Assembly (NCBI RefSeq): GCF_016093295.1
Contig: NZ_JAEDAL010000001.1
Span: forward strand, 62,001-126,000
Length of the DNA: 64,000 nucleotides
Reading direction: 5' to 3'
DNA from: Inhella gelatinilytica
GTDB taxonomy: Bacteria > Pseudomonadota > Gammaproteobacteria > Burkholderiales > Burkholderiaceae_C
Shown here: one piece after another, positions 8,811 to 16,929 of the stretch
Layout: the number at the start of each line of letters is the position of its first letter
Numbering within the stretch: position 1 is the first letter of the stretch
The notes under the pieces: model-generated
Databases searched by the model: none
Seen by the model: only the letters and a program-made list of their open reading frames with translations
Told to the model about the DNA's origin: nothing
Made by a program: the position numbers and the translations under genes

Positions 8811-9611
8811 TCATAGCGGGCAAACACCGGACCTGAGTAGGCGAAGGCTAGCGACCTCCTCAGGCGCCACAGAAGGGCGCAAGCGTTCCGCATCAGGGAC
8901 CAACGCATGTCCCTCAAGCAACTGCTCACAAAAGCGCAGCGCCACGCGATGCAGATGCGCACTCCGATCGGGCATTGAGGGATGCGTAGCAGTGGCCGCA
9001 GCATTCAGAGCCGGGTATTCGGCAAGGCGCTTCCAAAGGGAGGCTTGGGCGGCGACTGGATAACCCGCAAGACCAGCGAGGTAGAGCCCCAGCGTATCCG
9101 CGTCCCGCTCAATTTCATGCCGGTCTGTGGGTGTCTCGGCATGAACAGGTGGAATGCCCATCGCCATCCAGTCCAAGAACTCCGACGTGTTCTTGCCCGC
9201 ACGTTCGGCCGCTCGAGCCAATTGGTCGGGCCGCAACCGCCGCAAGGCGATGAGCGGGTGACCCAGGACGAAATGGGCAAATTCATGGGCAAGAACGTGC
9301 GCCAATTCGTCCTCCGGCAGCAAATCGAGTGCACCCTGACCAAGGGTCAGCAAGCCTGGCCCCATGGCGCCCGCCGGCACTGAGTGCGGGAGGACGGCGA
9401 GCAGCACCCGGCATCGCATCCGACCCTCCGAATCACGGAACGTCTGCTCACCGCACCAAGGCGCGGCCACTCGCTGAAGCCTTATCAGAACGGGGCGCCA
9501 ATCGACCGGCCGCAGCAGCTGCGTGTCGGTGGCCTGAGCATTGCCGACCAGCAGCAGGACGCAAAAAGTCAGCAGCATCCAACGGAGTTCATGGCAAGCC
9601 CGAGTGGTCAT
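8811..9611 (-). CDS. Secreted M48-type zinc metalloprotease
   Basis: A 266-residue protein with an N-terminal signal sequence (hydrophobic core about residues 12-23, likely cleavage after GNAQA). The gluzincin motif HVLAHEFAHFVLGHP (HExxH) is followed by EIERDADTLGLYLAG, the second helix bearing the third zinc ligand. This is the layout of periplasmic M48 peptidases such as BepA/LoiP, so a role in envelope protein turnover is likely. The ATG overlaps the liuB stop by one base (TGATG), so it is translated from the leucine-catabolism message. Its position there is unusual and unexplained. Confidence 0.85.
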   Translation of the reverse strand: MTTRACHELRWMLLTFCVLLLVGNAQATDTQLLRPVDWRPVLIRLQRVAAPWCGEQTFRDSEGRMRCRVLLAVLPHSVPAGAMGPGLLTLGQGALDLLPEDELAHVLAHEFAHFVLGHPLIALRRLRPDQLARAAERAGKNTSEFLDWMAMGIPPVHAETPTDRHEIERDADTLGLYLAGLAGYPVAAQASLWKRLAEYPALNAAATATHPSMPDRSAHLHRVALRFCEQLLEGHALVPDAERLRPSVAPEEVASLRLLRSGVCPL

Positions 9612-11269
9612 CACATCCGGAACACGCCGAACTTGGTGTCCGGAATGGGCGCATTCAGCGCAGCGCTCAAGCCCAGCGCCAGCACGCGGCGCGTGTCGGC
9701 GGGGTCGATCACGCCGTCGTCCCACAGGCGGGCGCTGGCGTAATAGGGATGACCTTGCTCTTCGTACTGTTGGCGGATGGGGGCCTTGAAGGCTTCCTCC
9801 TCGTCCGCGCTCCAGGCGCCGCCCTTGGCTTCGATGCCATCGCGCTTGACGGTGGCCAGCACGGAGGCGGCCTGCTCGCCGCCCATCACCGAGATGCGCG
9901 CGTTGGGCCACATCCACAGGAAGCGCGGCGAATAGGCGCGGCCGCACATGCCGTAATTGCCAGCGCCGAAGCTGCCGCCGATGATCACGGTGAACTTCGG
10001 CACCTGGGCGCAGGCCACGGCCGTGACCATCTTGGCGCCGGCGCGGGCAATGCCCTCGTTTTCATATTTGCGGCCCACCATGAAGCCGGTGATGTTCTGC
10101 AAGAACACCAAGGGCACCTTGCGCTGGCAGCACAGCTCAATGAAGTGCGCCCCCTTGTTGGCGGCCTCCGCAAACAAGATGCCGTTGTTGGCCACGATGC
10201 CCACGGGCATGCCCTCGATGTGGGCAAATCCACAGACCAAGGTGGTGCCGTAACGGGCCTTGAACTCGTCGAACTTGGAGCCATCCACCACGCGGGCGAT
10301 GACCTCGCGCACGTCAAAAGGCTTGCGCGTGTCGGTGGGGATGACACCGTGCAACTCCGACGGGTCGTAGGCCGGGGCCTCAGGGGTCTGCAGCTTCAAT
10401 TCGTGGCGCTTGCTCCAGTTCAGGCTGCCCACCACTTGGCGCGCCAGGGCGAGCGCATGGGTGTCGTTTTCGGCCAGGTGGTCCGCCACGCCGGAGAGGC
10501 GCGTGTGCACATCGCCACCGCCCAGGTCTTCGGCGGTCACCACCTCGCCGGTGGCCGCCTTCACGAGCGGCGGGCCACCCAGGAAGATGGTGCCCTGGTT
10601 CTTGACGATGATGGTCTCGTCGCTCATGGCGGGCACATAGGCGCCGCCGGCCGTGCACGAGCCCATCACCACCGCGATCTGCGGAATGCCCGCGGCCGAG
10701 AGGTTGGCCTGGTTGAAGAAGATGCGGCCGAAGTGGTCGCGGTCCGGGAAGACTTCATCCTGGTTGGGCAGATTGGCCCCGCCGCTGTCCACGAGATAGA
10801 TGCAAGGCAGGCAGTTCTGCTCGGCAATCTCTTGCGCCCGCAGGTGCTTCTTGACGGTGAGCGGGTAGTAGGTGCCGCCCTTCACCGTGGCGTCGTTGCA
10901 GACGATCATGCACTCCACCCCACCCACGCGGCCGATGCCGGCCACGATGCCGGCGCAGGGTGCGGAATCGCTGCCGTCCTTTTCCTTGTAGACGTTGAGC
11001 GCGGCGAGCGGCGCCACTTCCAGAAAGGGGGTGTCCGGGTCGAGCAGCATCTGCACGCGATCGCGCGGCAGCAGTTTGCCCCGTGCCGTGTGCTTGGCCC
11101 GTGCGGCCTCGCCGCCGCCTTCGGCGATGCGAGCCAACTTGGCACGCAAGTCGTCCAACAAGGCGCGCATGGCCTCGCTGGAGGCCTGGAAGTCGGCAGA
11201 ACGGGGATTGAGCTGGCTGCGAAGTTGGGCCATGGCGGCAGAGTCCGTCAATGCTGGGGAATCCGCCAT
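9611..11269 (-). CDS. liuB: 3-methylcrotonyl-CoA carboxylase beta subunit (carboxyltransferase)
   Basis: Transfers CO2 from biotin to 3-methylcrotonyl-CoA in leucine degradation, in complex with the biotin-bearing alpha subunit. The 552-residue protein has the two crotonase-like carboxyltransferase halves. The first includes [19 protein letters not shown] and [16 protein letters not shown]. The second includes [14 protein letters not shown] and [17 protein letters not shown], both close to known MCC-beta and distinct from propionyl-CoA carboxylase. No Shine-Dalgarno is evident before the ATG at 11269; an internal ATG at 11233 is possible. It is the first gene of the liu/bio cluster and follows an 18-bp palindrome. 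Confidence 0.95.
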   Translation of the reverse strand: MADSPALTDSAAMAQLRSQLNPRSADFQASSEAMRALLDDLRAKLARIAEGGGEAARAKHTARGKLLPRDRVQMLLDPDTPFLEVAPLAALNVYKEKDGSDSAPCAGIVAGIGRVGGVECMIVCNDATVKGGTYYPLTVKKHLRAQEIAEQNCLPCIYLVDSGGANLPNQDEVFPDRDHFGRIFFNQANLSAAGIPQIAVVMGSCTAGGAYVPAMSDETIIVKNQGTIFLGGPPLVKAATGEVVTAEDLGGGDVHTRLSGVADHLAENDTHALALARQVVGSLNWSKRHELKLQTPEAPAYDPSELHGVIPTDTRKPFDVREVIARVVDGSKFDEFKARYGTTLVCGFAHIEGMPVGIVANNGILFAEAANKGAHFIELCCQRKVPLVFLQNITGFMVGRKYENEGIARAGAKMVTAVACAQVPKFTVIIGGSFGAGNYGMCGRAYSPRFLWMWPNARISVMGGEQAASVLATVKRDGIEAKGGAWSADEEEAFKAPIRQQYEEQGHPYYASARLWDDGVIDPADTRRVLALGLSAALNAPIPDTKFGVFRM

Positions 11270-11290
11270 TTTCGCCCGGTTACAGGACTT

Positions 11291-11308
11291 GCCGACCGAG
11301 CGGTCGGC
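11291..11308. promoter_or_regulatory. 18-bp palindrome, candidate repressor operator upstream of liuB
   Basis: GCCGACCG and its exact reverse complement CGGTCGGC are separated by AG, between the liuB start and the copZ stop. On the minus strand TGTAAC, a possible -10 element, lies between it and the liuB ATG. TetR-family repressors such as LiuQ are known to control leucine catabolism in betaproteobacteria and bind such dyads; assignment to LiuQ is inference. Confidence 0.5.
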
Positions 11309-11314
11309 CCCGAA

Positions 11315-11521
11315 TCATGCGGGCGGGTAACCGGCTTCGGTCAGGGCCGCAATCAAACGCGCCCGCTCCACGCTGGCCGGTGCTTGAACGCGCACAGTTT
11401 TGCTGGCCGGGTCCGCCTGCACCTCCACCAGAGGATGCAGCGCAGACAGCGCCCGGGTGACGCTGGCCACACAGTGACCGCAGTTCAGACTGGGAACTTG
11501 AAAGGTGGTTTCGGTGCTCAT
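11315..11521 (-). CDS. copZ: Copper chaperone / heavy-metal-associated domain protein
   Basis: A 68-residue single HMA domain with the metal-binding sequence NCGHCVASV (CxxC), the ferredoxin-like beta-alpha-beta-beta-alpha-beta pattern and no signal sequence: a cytosolic copper shuttle of the CopZ/Atx1 type. It is divergent from the copper ATPase with only 40 bases between the two start codons. No Shine-Dalgarno is present; CACAAT sits six bases before the ATG, which suggests a leaderless message. A mercury-binding role is formally possible but less likely next to a CPC-type ATPase. Confidence 0.88.
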   Translation of the reverse strand: MSTETTFQVPSLNCGHCVASVTRALSALHPLVEVQADPASKTVRVQAPASVERARLIAALTEAGYPPA

Positions 11522-11561
11522 GGCGCGATTGTGCGCCGGCTGCCCTTCCTACACTCGGGTC
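11522..11561. promoter_or_regulatory. 40-bp divergent promoter region of the copper genes
   Basis: The whole space between the copZ and copA start codons. On the plus strand TACACT is followed by six bases and the copA ATG; on the minus strand CACAAT is followed by six bases and the copZ ATG. Neither side has a Shine-Dalgarno. A CCCTTCC half-site recalls part of the CueR box, but no matching GGAAGG arm is present at the usual distance. Confidence 0.45.
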
Positions 11562-13937
11562 ATGGCATCCACCGAACTCTCGTTACCGATCAGCGGCATG
11601 CACTGTGCGGCCTGCGTCGCCCGTGTCGAAAAAGCCCTGGCGGCCACCCCCGGCGTCGTCCAAGCGGACGTGCTGCTGACCGAAAACCGCGCCCAGCTCA
11701 AGGTCGAGCCCGGGTGGAGCGCCATCACCCTGATGGCCGCCCTGCGCAAGGCCGGCTACGACGTGCCGCTCACGCAAGCCACCCTGCACCTGGACGGCTT
11801 GCACGACCAGGCCGATGCGCTGCGCGCGCACGAAGCCTTGGCCAAAGTGCCAGGGGTGATCCTGGTGCAAGTCAACCTCAGCGCTTCGTCGGTGGCCTTG
11901 CAGGCCCTGCCCAGCACCCAGAGCGCACCGCTCTTGGCGGCCGCCCGCGCGGCCGGTTTTGGCGCTGCGCTGCAAACACAAACCGATGCCGGCGCCCAAT
12001 TGGAGCGAGAACAAGCGCGCTTGCGCCGCGACTTGTTCCTAGCCTGGGCGCTGACCTTGCCGCTGCTGGCCCCCATGGCCTTGATGCTCGGCGGCATTCA
12101 CTGGATGATCCCTGGCCCGGCGCAAGCCATCCTGGCCACGCTGGTGCAACTCGGGCCCGGCCGTCGCTTTTACAAAGCCGCCTGGGCGGGGCTGCGCGCT
12201 CGCAGCCCCGGCATGGATGTGCTGGTAGCCCTGGGCTCCACCTCAGCCTGGGGGCTGAGCCTGTGGCTGCTTTGGCGAGGCGCGGGCAGCATGGAGCTGT
12301 TTTTTGAGTCAGGCGCCTCCATCCTGAGCTTCGTGCTGTTGGGCCGCTACCTGGAAGGTCGAGCCAAACGCGCCACGGGCAGTGCATTGCGGGGCTTGCA
12401 AGAGCTGGCTCCGGCGCAGGCCGAACTGTGGCGGGATGAGGCCTGGCGCCTGGAGCCCCTCAGCGAGCTCAAAGCCAGCGACCGGGTGCGGGTGCGACCC
12501 GGGGGTCGCATCCCCTGCGACGGTCGTGTCACCGAAGGCCGCACCCATGTGGACGAGGCCCACCTCAGCGGGGAGCCCCTGCCGGTGGCCAAGGAAGTGG
12601 GCGATGTCGTCCGCGCCGGGGCCCTGAATCTGGACGGGGTCATCGAACTGCGGGCCAGTCAAACCGCTGCCGCCTCCAGCCTGGCGCAGTTGGTGCGGCT
12701 GGTGGAGTCGGCTCAGGCCAGCAAGGCCCCCATTCAGCGTCTGGCAGACCGTGTGGCGGCCCGCTTTGTGCCAGCGGTTTTGCTCCTGGCGGTGGCGACC
12801 CTCGCCGCTTGGACCTTGGCCGGTCGATGGGGTCAGGGCCTGATTGCCGCGGTGAGTGTGCTCGTGGTCGCCTGCCCCTGCGCACTGGGCCTGGCCACGC
12901 CCACGGCCGTGGTGGTGGGCATCGGGCGCGCGGCCCGGCGCGGCCTGCTGGTGCGCGACGCCGCAGCGCTGGAGCAAATGGCCAGTCTGGATCGAATCGT
13001 GTTCGACAAAACCGGCACCCTGACGCGGGGCGAGCCCGAATTGCTGCACATCGAGCCCTTGGGCGAACTCAACCGCCTGCAAGTGCAGGCCTTGGCGGCC
13101 GCGCTGTCCGCAGGGAGTGAGCACCCCCTGGCGCGCGCCATCCGAGAAGCGCAAAGCGACCTGCCCACCGCAGCCGCCACCGAGGTCCGTGCCCTGGCAG
13201 GCTTGGGGCTGATGGGCAAGGTGGGCGAGCAGCGCTTGCACCTGGGGTCCAGCCGTTACCTGCTGGAATTGGGCCTGTCGACGGCAGCGTGGGAGGCCAG
13301 CGCACAAAAGCAAGCTGCTCGCGGCCTGAGCGTGAGCTGGTTGGCCGCCAGCCAGCCCGAGCCACAACTGCTGGGCTTACTGAGCTTTGGCGACCGTCCC
13401 CGCGCAGAAGCCGCCCGCGCGCTGGCCGACCTGCGCAAGCAGGGGTTGCGCTGCAGCCTGCTGTCAGGCGATCGCCCCGAAGCAGCGCGGGCCGTGGCCC
13501 AGCAGTTGGGATTTGGTGCCCAGGACGAAGTGCATGGCGGACTGCTGCCCCAAGACAAGCTGGGGGCGATTCACACCTGGCGGGCACGCGGAGAACGCGT
13601 GGCCATGGTGGGCGACGGACTGAACGATGCCCCGGCTCTGGCCGCAGCCGATGTGGGCATCGCCATCACGGCCCAAGGACGGGGCACGGACGTGGCCGCC
13701 CAGGCCAGCACGCTCACGCTGCTGAGCGACGACCTGCGTCGCATCCCCGAGGGGCTCACCCTCGCTCGGCGCACCTTGCGCGCCATTCGTCAAAACTTGT
13801 TTTGGGCGTTTGGCTTCAACGCCGTGATGCTGCCACTGGCCATGGCCGGTCAGCTCAACCCGCTGTGGGCCAGCGCGGCGATGGCATCCAGCAGCTTGAT
13901 TGTGCTGGGCAACGCCCTGCGCTTGCGCCGCGCCTGA
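11562..13937 (+). CDS. copA: Copper-exporting P1B-type ATPase
   Basis: Inner-membrane Cu(I) efflux pump, 791 residues. The first HMA domain carries GMHCAAC (about residues 11-17); a second HMA-like repeat (about 72-140) has lost its CxxC. Then come the membrane segments, the metal-site CPC at residues 438-440 (VVACPCALGLATP), the phosphorylated Asp at 482 in DKTGTLTRG, and GDGLNDAPALAAADVG in the hinge. The start at 11562 is chosen because it precedes the HMA domain with normal spacing; TACACT lies six bases before it without a Shine-Dalgarno. It is divergent from copZ. Confidence 0.95.
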   Translation: MASTELSLPISGMHCAACVARVEKALAATPGVVQADVLLTENRAQLKVEPGWSAITLMAALRKAGYDVPLTQATLHLDGLHDQADALRAHEALAKVPGVILVQVNLSASSVALQALPSTQSAPLLAAARAAGFGAALQTQTDAGAQLEREQARLRRDLFLAWALTLPLLAPMALMLGGIHWMIPGPAQAILATLVQLGPGRRFYKAAWAGLRARSPGMDVLVALGSTSAWGLSLWLLWRGAGSMELFFESGASILSFVLLGRYLEGRAKRATGSALRGLQELAPAQAELWRDEAWRLEPLSELKASDRVRVRPGGRIPCDGRVTEGRTHVDEAHLSGEPLPVAKEVGDVVRAGALNLDGVIELRASQTAAASSLAQLVRLVESAQASKAPIQRLADRVAARFVPAVLLLAVATLAAWTLAGRWGQGLIAAVSVLVVACPCALGLATPTAVVVGIGRAARRGLLVRDAAALEQMASLDRIVFDKTGTLTRGEPELLHIEPLGELNRLQVQALAAALSAGSEHPLARAIREAQSDLPTAAATEVRALAGLGLMGKVGEQRLHLGSSRYLLELGLSTAAWEASAQKQAARGLSVSWLAASQPEPQLLGLLSFGDRPRAEAARALADLRKQGLRCSLLSGDRPEAARAVAQQLGFGAQDEVHGGLLPQDKLGAIHTWRARGERVAMVGDGLNDAPALAAADVGIAITAQGRGTDVAAQASTLTLLSDDLRRIPEGLTLARRTLRAIRQNLFWAFGFNAVMLPLAMAGQLNPLWASAAMASSSLIVLGNALRLRRA

Positions 13938-13955
13938 GCACGGCGCCCCAGGTGC

Positions 13956-14699
13956 TCAGTCCACTGCGGCGCGGAACATCAACTCCACATCCACCACCCG
14001 GCGTTCGGGCAGCGGCGAGAACTTCCACTGCTTGATCGCGGCGGCAGCCGACTGCCCCAGTTTGCGTTGCACACCGGGGCGCGGGTCCGCTTGGCTCACC
14101 GTGCCATTGGGCTCCACCGTAAACCGCACAGGGACCGAGTGGTCCCGCCCACCCATGGCATCCATGACATGGCGGTTCATTTCTGGCGGCACGTAATTGA
14201 TCAGCTTGAGTGGCACCTCATCCGGCTCATCAGGCTCGGGTTCCGGTGCCGGATTGCTCGGCGTCGGATTGGCCGCCACCGTCGCCGCGGGGGGCGTCAC
14301 AGGCTCGACGACCGGTGGCAGGGTGGTGGCCACGGCAGGCGCAGCACCCGCCTTCGCCTCAGCCGGTTGCCCCGCAGCCGGGGGCTCCAAACCCCGCATC
14401 CGGGGCGCCTCCTCGGTCTTGGCCACCACTTGGGGCTTGGCCGCCGACGCAGTGGGAGCAGTTGCCGCAGGTGAGGAAGTCGCAGCGGCTGCGGCCTTCT
14501 TTTCGTCCTTCTTTTCGTCTTTATCCTTGTTCGCGCTGCGAACGGTCTGGAATTTGATGAAGCGGAACACCTTTTCAGCGTCCCGCTTGGCCCGCTCTTG
14601 GTCACTGAGCTTGCCCGAGTCTTGCGCCACCGCGGGCACCACCACCAACAAAGCGGCCGCAGCCACCGCCGTGAACCGACCCCAAACACTCAATCCCAT
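13956..14699 (-). CDS. TonB-like energy-transducer C-terminal domain protein
   Basis: A 247-residue protein with an N-terminal hydrophobic signal (about residues 5-24, ending AVAQ). A charged Lys/Asp stretch (KDKDEKKDEKK) is followed by a long Pro/Ala-rich periplasm-spanning region and a C-terminal TonB-type domain (about 165-247: VPVRFTVEPNGTVSQADPRP then AAAAIKQWKFSPLP). The signal looks cleavable, so it may be a free periplasmic protein rather than an anchored TonB. The ATG at 14699 has AAGGA 8 bases upstream; other in-frame ATGs lie just before it. It converges on copA. The partner receptor is unknown. Confidence 0.75.
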   Translation of the reverse strand: MGLSVWGRFTAVAAAALLVVVPAVAQDSGKLSDQERAKRDAEKVFRFIKFQTVRSANKDKDEKKDEKKAAAAATSSPAATAPTASAAKPQVVAKTEEAPRMRGLEPPAAGQPAEAKAGAAPAVATTLPPVVEPVTPPAATVAANPTPSNPAPEPEPDEPDEVPLKLINYVPPEMNRHVMDAMGGRDHSVPVRFTVEPNGTVSQADPRPGVQRKLGQSAAAAIKQWKFSPLPERRVVDVELMFRAAVD

Positions 14700-14912
14700 G
14701 CCCATTCCTTCCATCCAGCCATCCAAAACGCGGCACCCAGTACATTAGGGTGCGGCCCGGGATTGAGCAAGCGATCCAGGTCAATCCGCGCAAAAAAACG
14801 CGCCCGCCGTGAAGGACGCACAGGGCAAAAGCCGCCGTCCTTCGCGCATCCGACGCCAGCCGGGGCGCGCCTTGGGGCACACTCGACGGACTTCCAATCC
14901 ACCCGCCGAATA

Positions 14913-14930
14913 GCCCCCCATTTGGGGGGC
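14913..14930. repeat. Perfect GC-rich hairpin (7-bp arms, 4-base loop)
   Basis: GCCCCCC, loop ATTT, then GGGGGGC, in the 283-bp space upstream of the MBL-fold gene. Without a following T-run it is not an intrinsic terminator. A similar C-run/G-run hairpin lies at 16183-16199, which suggests a dispersed intergenic element. Confidence 0.5.
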
Positions 14931-14982
14931 AGAGTTTACGGATTGTTACTTTCCACACCCTACGGGATTCCCCTGAAACGCC

Positions 14983-16047
14983 ATGGCCAACGCCCATGAA
15001 ACCGCCCTGGACTACCCCTTGGGGGACCAGGTTCCTGAACCGGGCCAGGTACAGGCCCTGTCGCCCGACTTGCTCTGGGTGCGAATGAAACTGCCGTTTG
15101 CGCTGGACCACATCAACCTCTATTTGCTGCGTGACTCGCACCCCGAGCACGGGCCGGGTTGGGCCATCCTGGACTGCGGGATCGCGGACGAAGCAACCCG
15201 TTCAGCATGGTTAAGTGTGTTTGCGCACCCCGCCCTTGAGGGGCTGCCGGTGGTGCGCGTGCTCGTGACGCACTTCCACCCCGACCACATGGGCAATGCT
15301 GCCTGGCTGTGCGAGCACTGGGGGTGCCGTCTGTGGATGAGCGCCACGGACTACCAAATTGCCCGCTTGGCCAGCCAGTCGACGGTGGGCATGGGCGGCA
15401 ACGCAGCCGCCCTGTTTTTTGCCGCACACGGACTGACGGACCCCGAGGCACAGGCCAAGATCCGCGCGCGCGCCGACTATTACCCGCGAATGGTGCCCCA
15501 GGTGCCTTTGACCTACCGCCGCATCCTGGATGCCGAAACGCTGCAGGTGGGCCCGCGATCGTGGGCGGCCCGCGCCGGCCAGGGGCACTCTCCCGAGCAT
15601 TTGAGTTTTTGGCAGGCTGAAACGCAGACGCTGATCGCCGGCGACATGGTGCTACCGCGCATTTCCACCAATGTGAGCGTGGTGGATGTCGAGCCCGAAG
15701 CCGACCCCTTGCGCCTGTATTTGGCCTCCTTGAGCCGGATGGCGGACCTTCCGGACGACAGTCTGGTCCTGCCCGCCCACGGTCGTCCCTTCCGCGGACT
15801 GCAGCGCAGGATCCGCCAACTGCAAGACCATCACGCCGAGCGGTTGGACGTTTTGCGAACGGCCTTGCGTCAAGGCCCCCAGGACGCGGCCGGGGTGCTG
15901 CCGGTACTGTTCAATCGTCCGCTGGACCTTCACCAAACCACGTTCGCCATGGGCGAGGCCATCGCCCACCTCAACCATCTGTGGCACCAAGGCCAAGCGC
16001 ATCGACTCGTCGACCCGCACGGCCACATTCGCTTCGAAGCCCGTTGA
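14983..16047 (+). CDS. MBL-fold metallohydrolase
   Basis: A 354-residue cytosolic metallo-beta-lactamase-fold protein. It carries VLVTHFHPDHMGN (HxHxDH), a later GHSPEHLSFW histidine, LIAGDMVLPRIS (bridging Asp) and VLPAHGRPF (final His), so the dinuclear metal site is complete. The extra C-terminal helical region (about 265-354, with RRIRQLQDHHAERLDVL) matches MBL hydrolases that carry a winged-helix BLACT-like tail. Thioesterase or glyoxalase-II-like activity is possible; the substrate is not determinable. It is a lone transcription unit with a terminator 20 bases downstream. Confidence 0.85.
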   Translation: MANAHETALDYPLGDQVPEPGQVQALSPDLLWVRMKLPFALDHINLYLLRDSHPEHGPGWAILDCGIADEATRSAWLSVFAHPALEGLPVVRVLVTHFHPDHMGNAAWLCEHWGCRLWMSATDYQIARLASQSTVGMGGNAAALFFAAHGLTDPEAQAKIRARADYYPRMVPQVPLTYRRILDAETLQVGPRSWAARAGQGHSPEHLSFWQAETQTLIAGDMVLPRISTNVSVVDVEPEADPLRLYLASLSRMADLPDDSLVLPAHGRPFRGLQRRIRQLQDHHAERLDVLRTALRQGPQDAAGVLPVLFNRPLDLHQTTFAMGEAIAHLNHLWHQGQAHRLVDPHGHIRFEAR

Positions 16048-16067
16048 CCCCAGCCCCCACCAAACAA

Positions 16068-16108
16068 AACCGCCGCGAACCCTCACGGGCCGCGGCGGCT
16101 TTGTTTCT
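16068..16108 (+). terminator. Intrinsic terminator after the MBL-fold gene
   Basis: CCGCCGCG at 16070-16077 pairs with CGCGGCGG at 16091-16098, followed by a T-rich CTTTGTTT tract. It is positioned 20 bases after the stop codon. Confidence 0.75.
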
Positions 16109-16182
16109 CCCTGGCGTCTCTCCCTTTTGCCTTGGATGACAGCGCTGGGCGGGAGTGTCTCGACCCGCGCCTTGCCCGCCAA

Positions 16183-16214
16183 TCCCCCCAAAAGGGGGAA
16201 CCTTCTTAAGAAGG
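16183..16214. repeat. Adjacent hairpin and 14-bp palindrome
   Basis: TCCCCC and GGGGGA flank a CAAAA loop (16183-16199). One base later comes the perfect palindrome CCTTCTTAAGAAGG (16201-16214). The element lies between two convergent genes, a few bases after the stop of the YgjP-type peptidase gene. Confidence 0.5.
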
Positions 16215-16218
16215 AGGC

Positions 16219-16929
16219 TCACCAGGGCGGCAACTGGACCTGTTTGAGTTCGGCCCGGGAGGCCCGGTAGTCGGGATCCAGCACCGCCACCCACGACCAG
16301 AATCGGGGGCTGTGGTTCATCTCTCGCAAATGCGCCACCTCGTGGGCCACAACATGCCGCAGCAGGTGGGGGCGAAGTTGAATCAAACGCCAGTGCAAGC
16401 TCAGCGTTCCCCGGCTGCTGGCACTGCCCCAGCGTCCTTTGGCATTGCTGAGTCGAATGGCCGGCGCGGGCAATCCCAAGCGCTGGGTGTGATCTTGCAC
16501 GCAGGCCTGCAGGGCCGCCCGGGCTTGATCTTGCAACCACTTGCGCGCCATCCGCGTCCACGACTCGCCTGGCGGGCCGGGCAGGTGCAGTTGCGACGGA
16601 GCGCCCTCGACCCACCTCGGCACTTTTCCAGCCCCCTGCACCAGGAGGACGGGCTCACCGCGATACAGCAGGGTTTCCCCCGGAACCCCTTTCAGCCGCA
16701 GCGACTCCAAAGCATGGGCCCGCTGGCGGGCCTCCTGCCATTTGTGCTCGACCCAAGCCCAGCGAGCGCGCAGGACGGACTCCAAGTAGGCCTGGGACAC
16801 CGCATGGGGCGCTCGCACTTGCAAGCCTTGGGCATCCACCCGCAAGCCAATCGACCGCCGCCGACTGCGGTGCACGACCCAGGGCACCCCGCCGAGCGCC
16901 GCCTCGGAGTTGGGCATGGGGTCCTGCAT
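16219..16929 (-). CDS. YgjP-like (DUF45) zinc metallopeptidase
   Basis: A 236-residue soluble protein of the YgjP/DUF45 family. It carries RWGSASSRGTLSLHWRLI, the conserved WGSC-like segment preceding the active site. Then comes HVVAHEVAHLREMNHSPRFW, the HExxH zinc motif with the downstream NHSxxFW signature. These are predicted SprT-like metallopeptidases of unknown substrate. The ATG at 16929 overlaps the acyltransferase stop by one base (TGATG); a TTG one codon earlier is less likely. It is the last gene of the corC-lnt-glyQS-gmhB-plsC run. Confidence 0.85.
   Translation of the reverse strand: MQDPMPNSEAALGGVPWVVHRSRRRSIGLRVDAQGLQVRAPHAVSQAYLESVLRARWAWVEHKWQEARQRAHALESLRLKGVPGETLLYRGEPVLLVQGAGKVPRWVEGAPSQLHLPGPPGESWTRMARKWLQDQARAALQACVQDHTQRLGLPAPAIRLSNAKGRWGSASSRGTLSLHWRLIQLRPHLLRHVVAHEVAHLREMNHSPRFWSWVAVLDPDYRASRAELKQVQLPPW

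Noticed and set aside
9329-12307. A 992-codon open frame on the plus strand, the longest uninterrupted frame in the area
   Set aside because: It lies antisense to liuB and the M48-type protease gene and out of frame with copA, all clearly conserved. Its translation is Gly/Ala/His/Arg-rich without family motifs, an effect of high GC.
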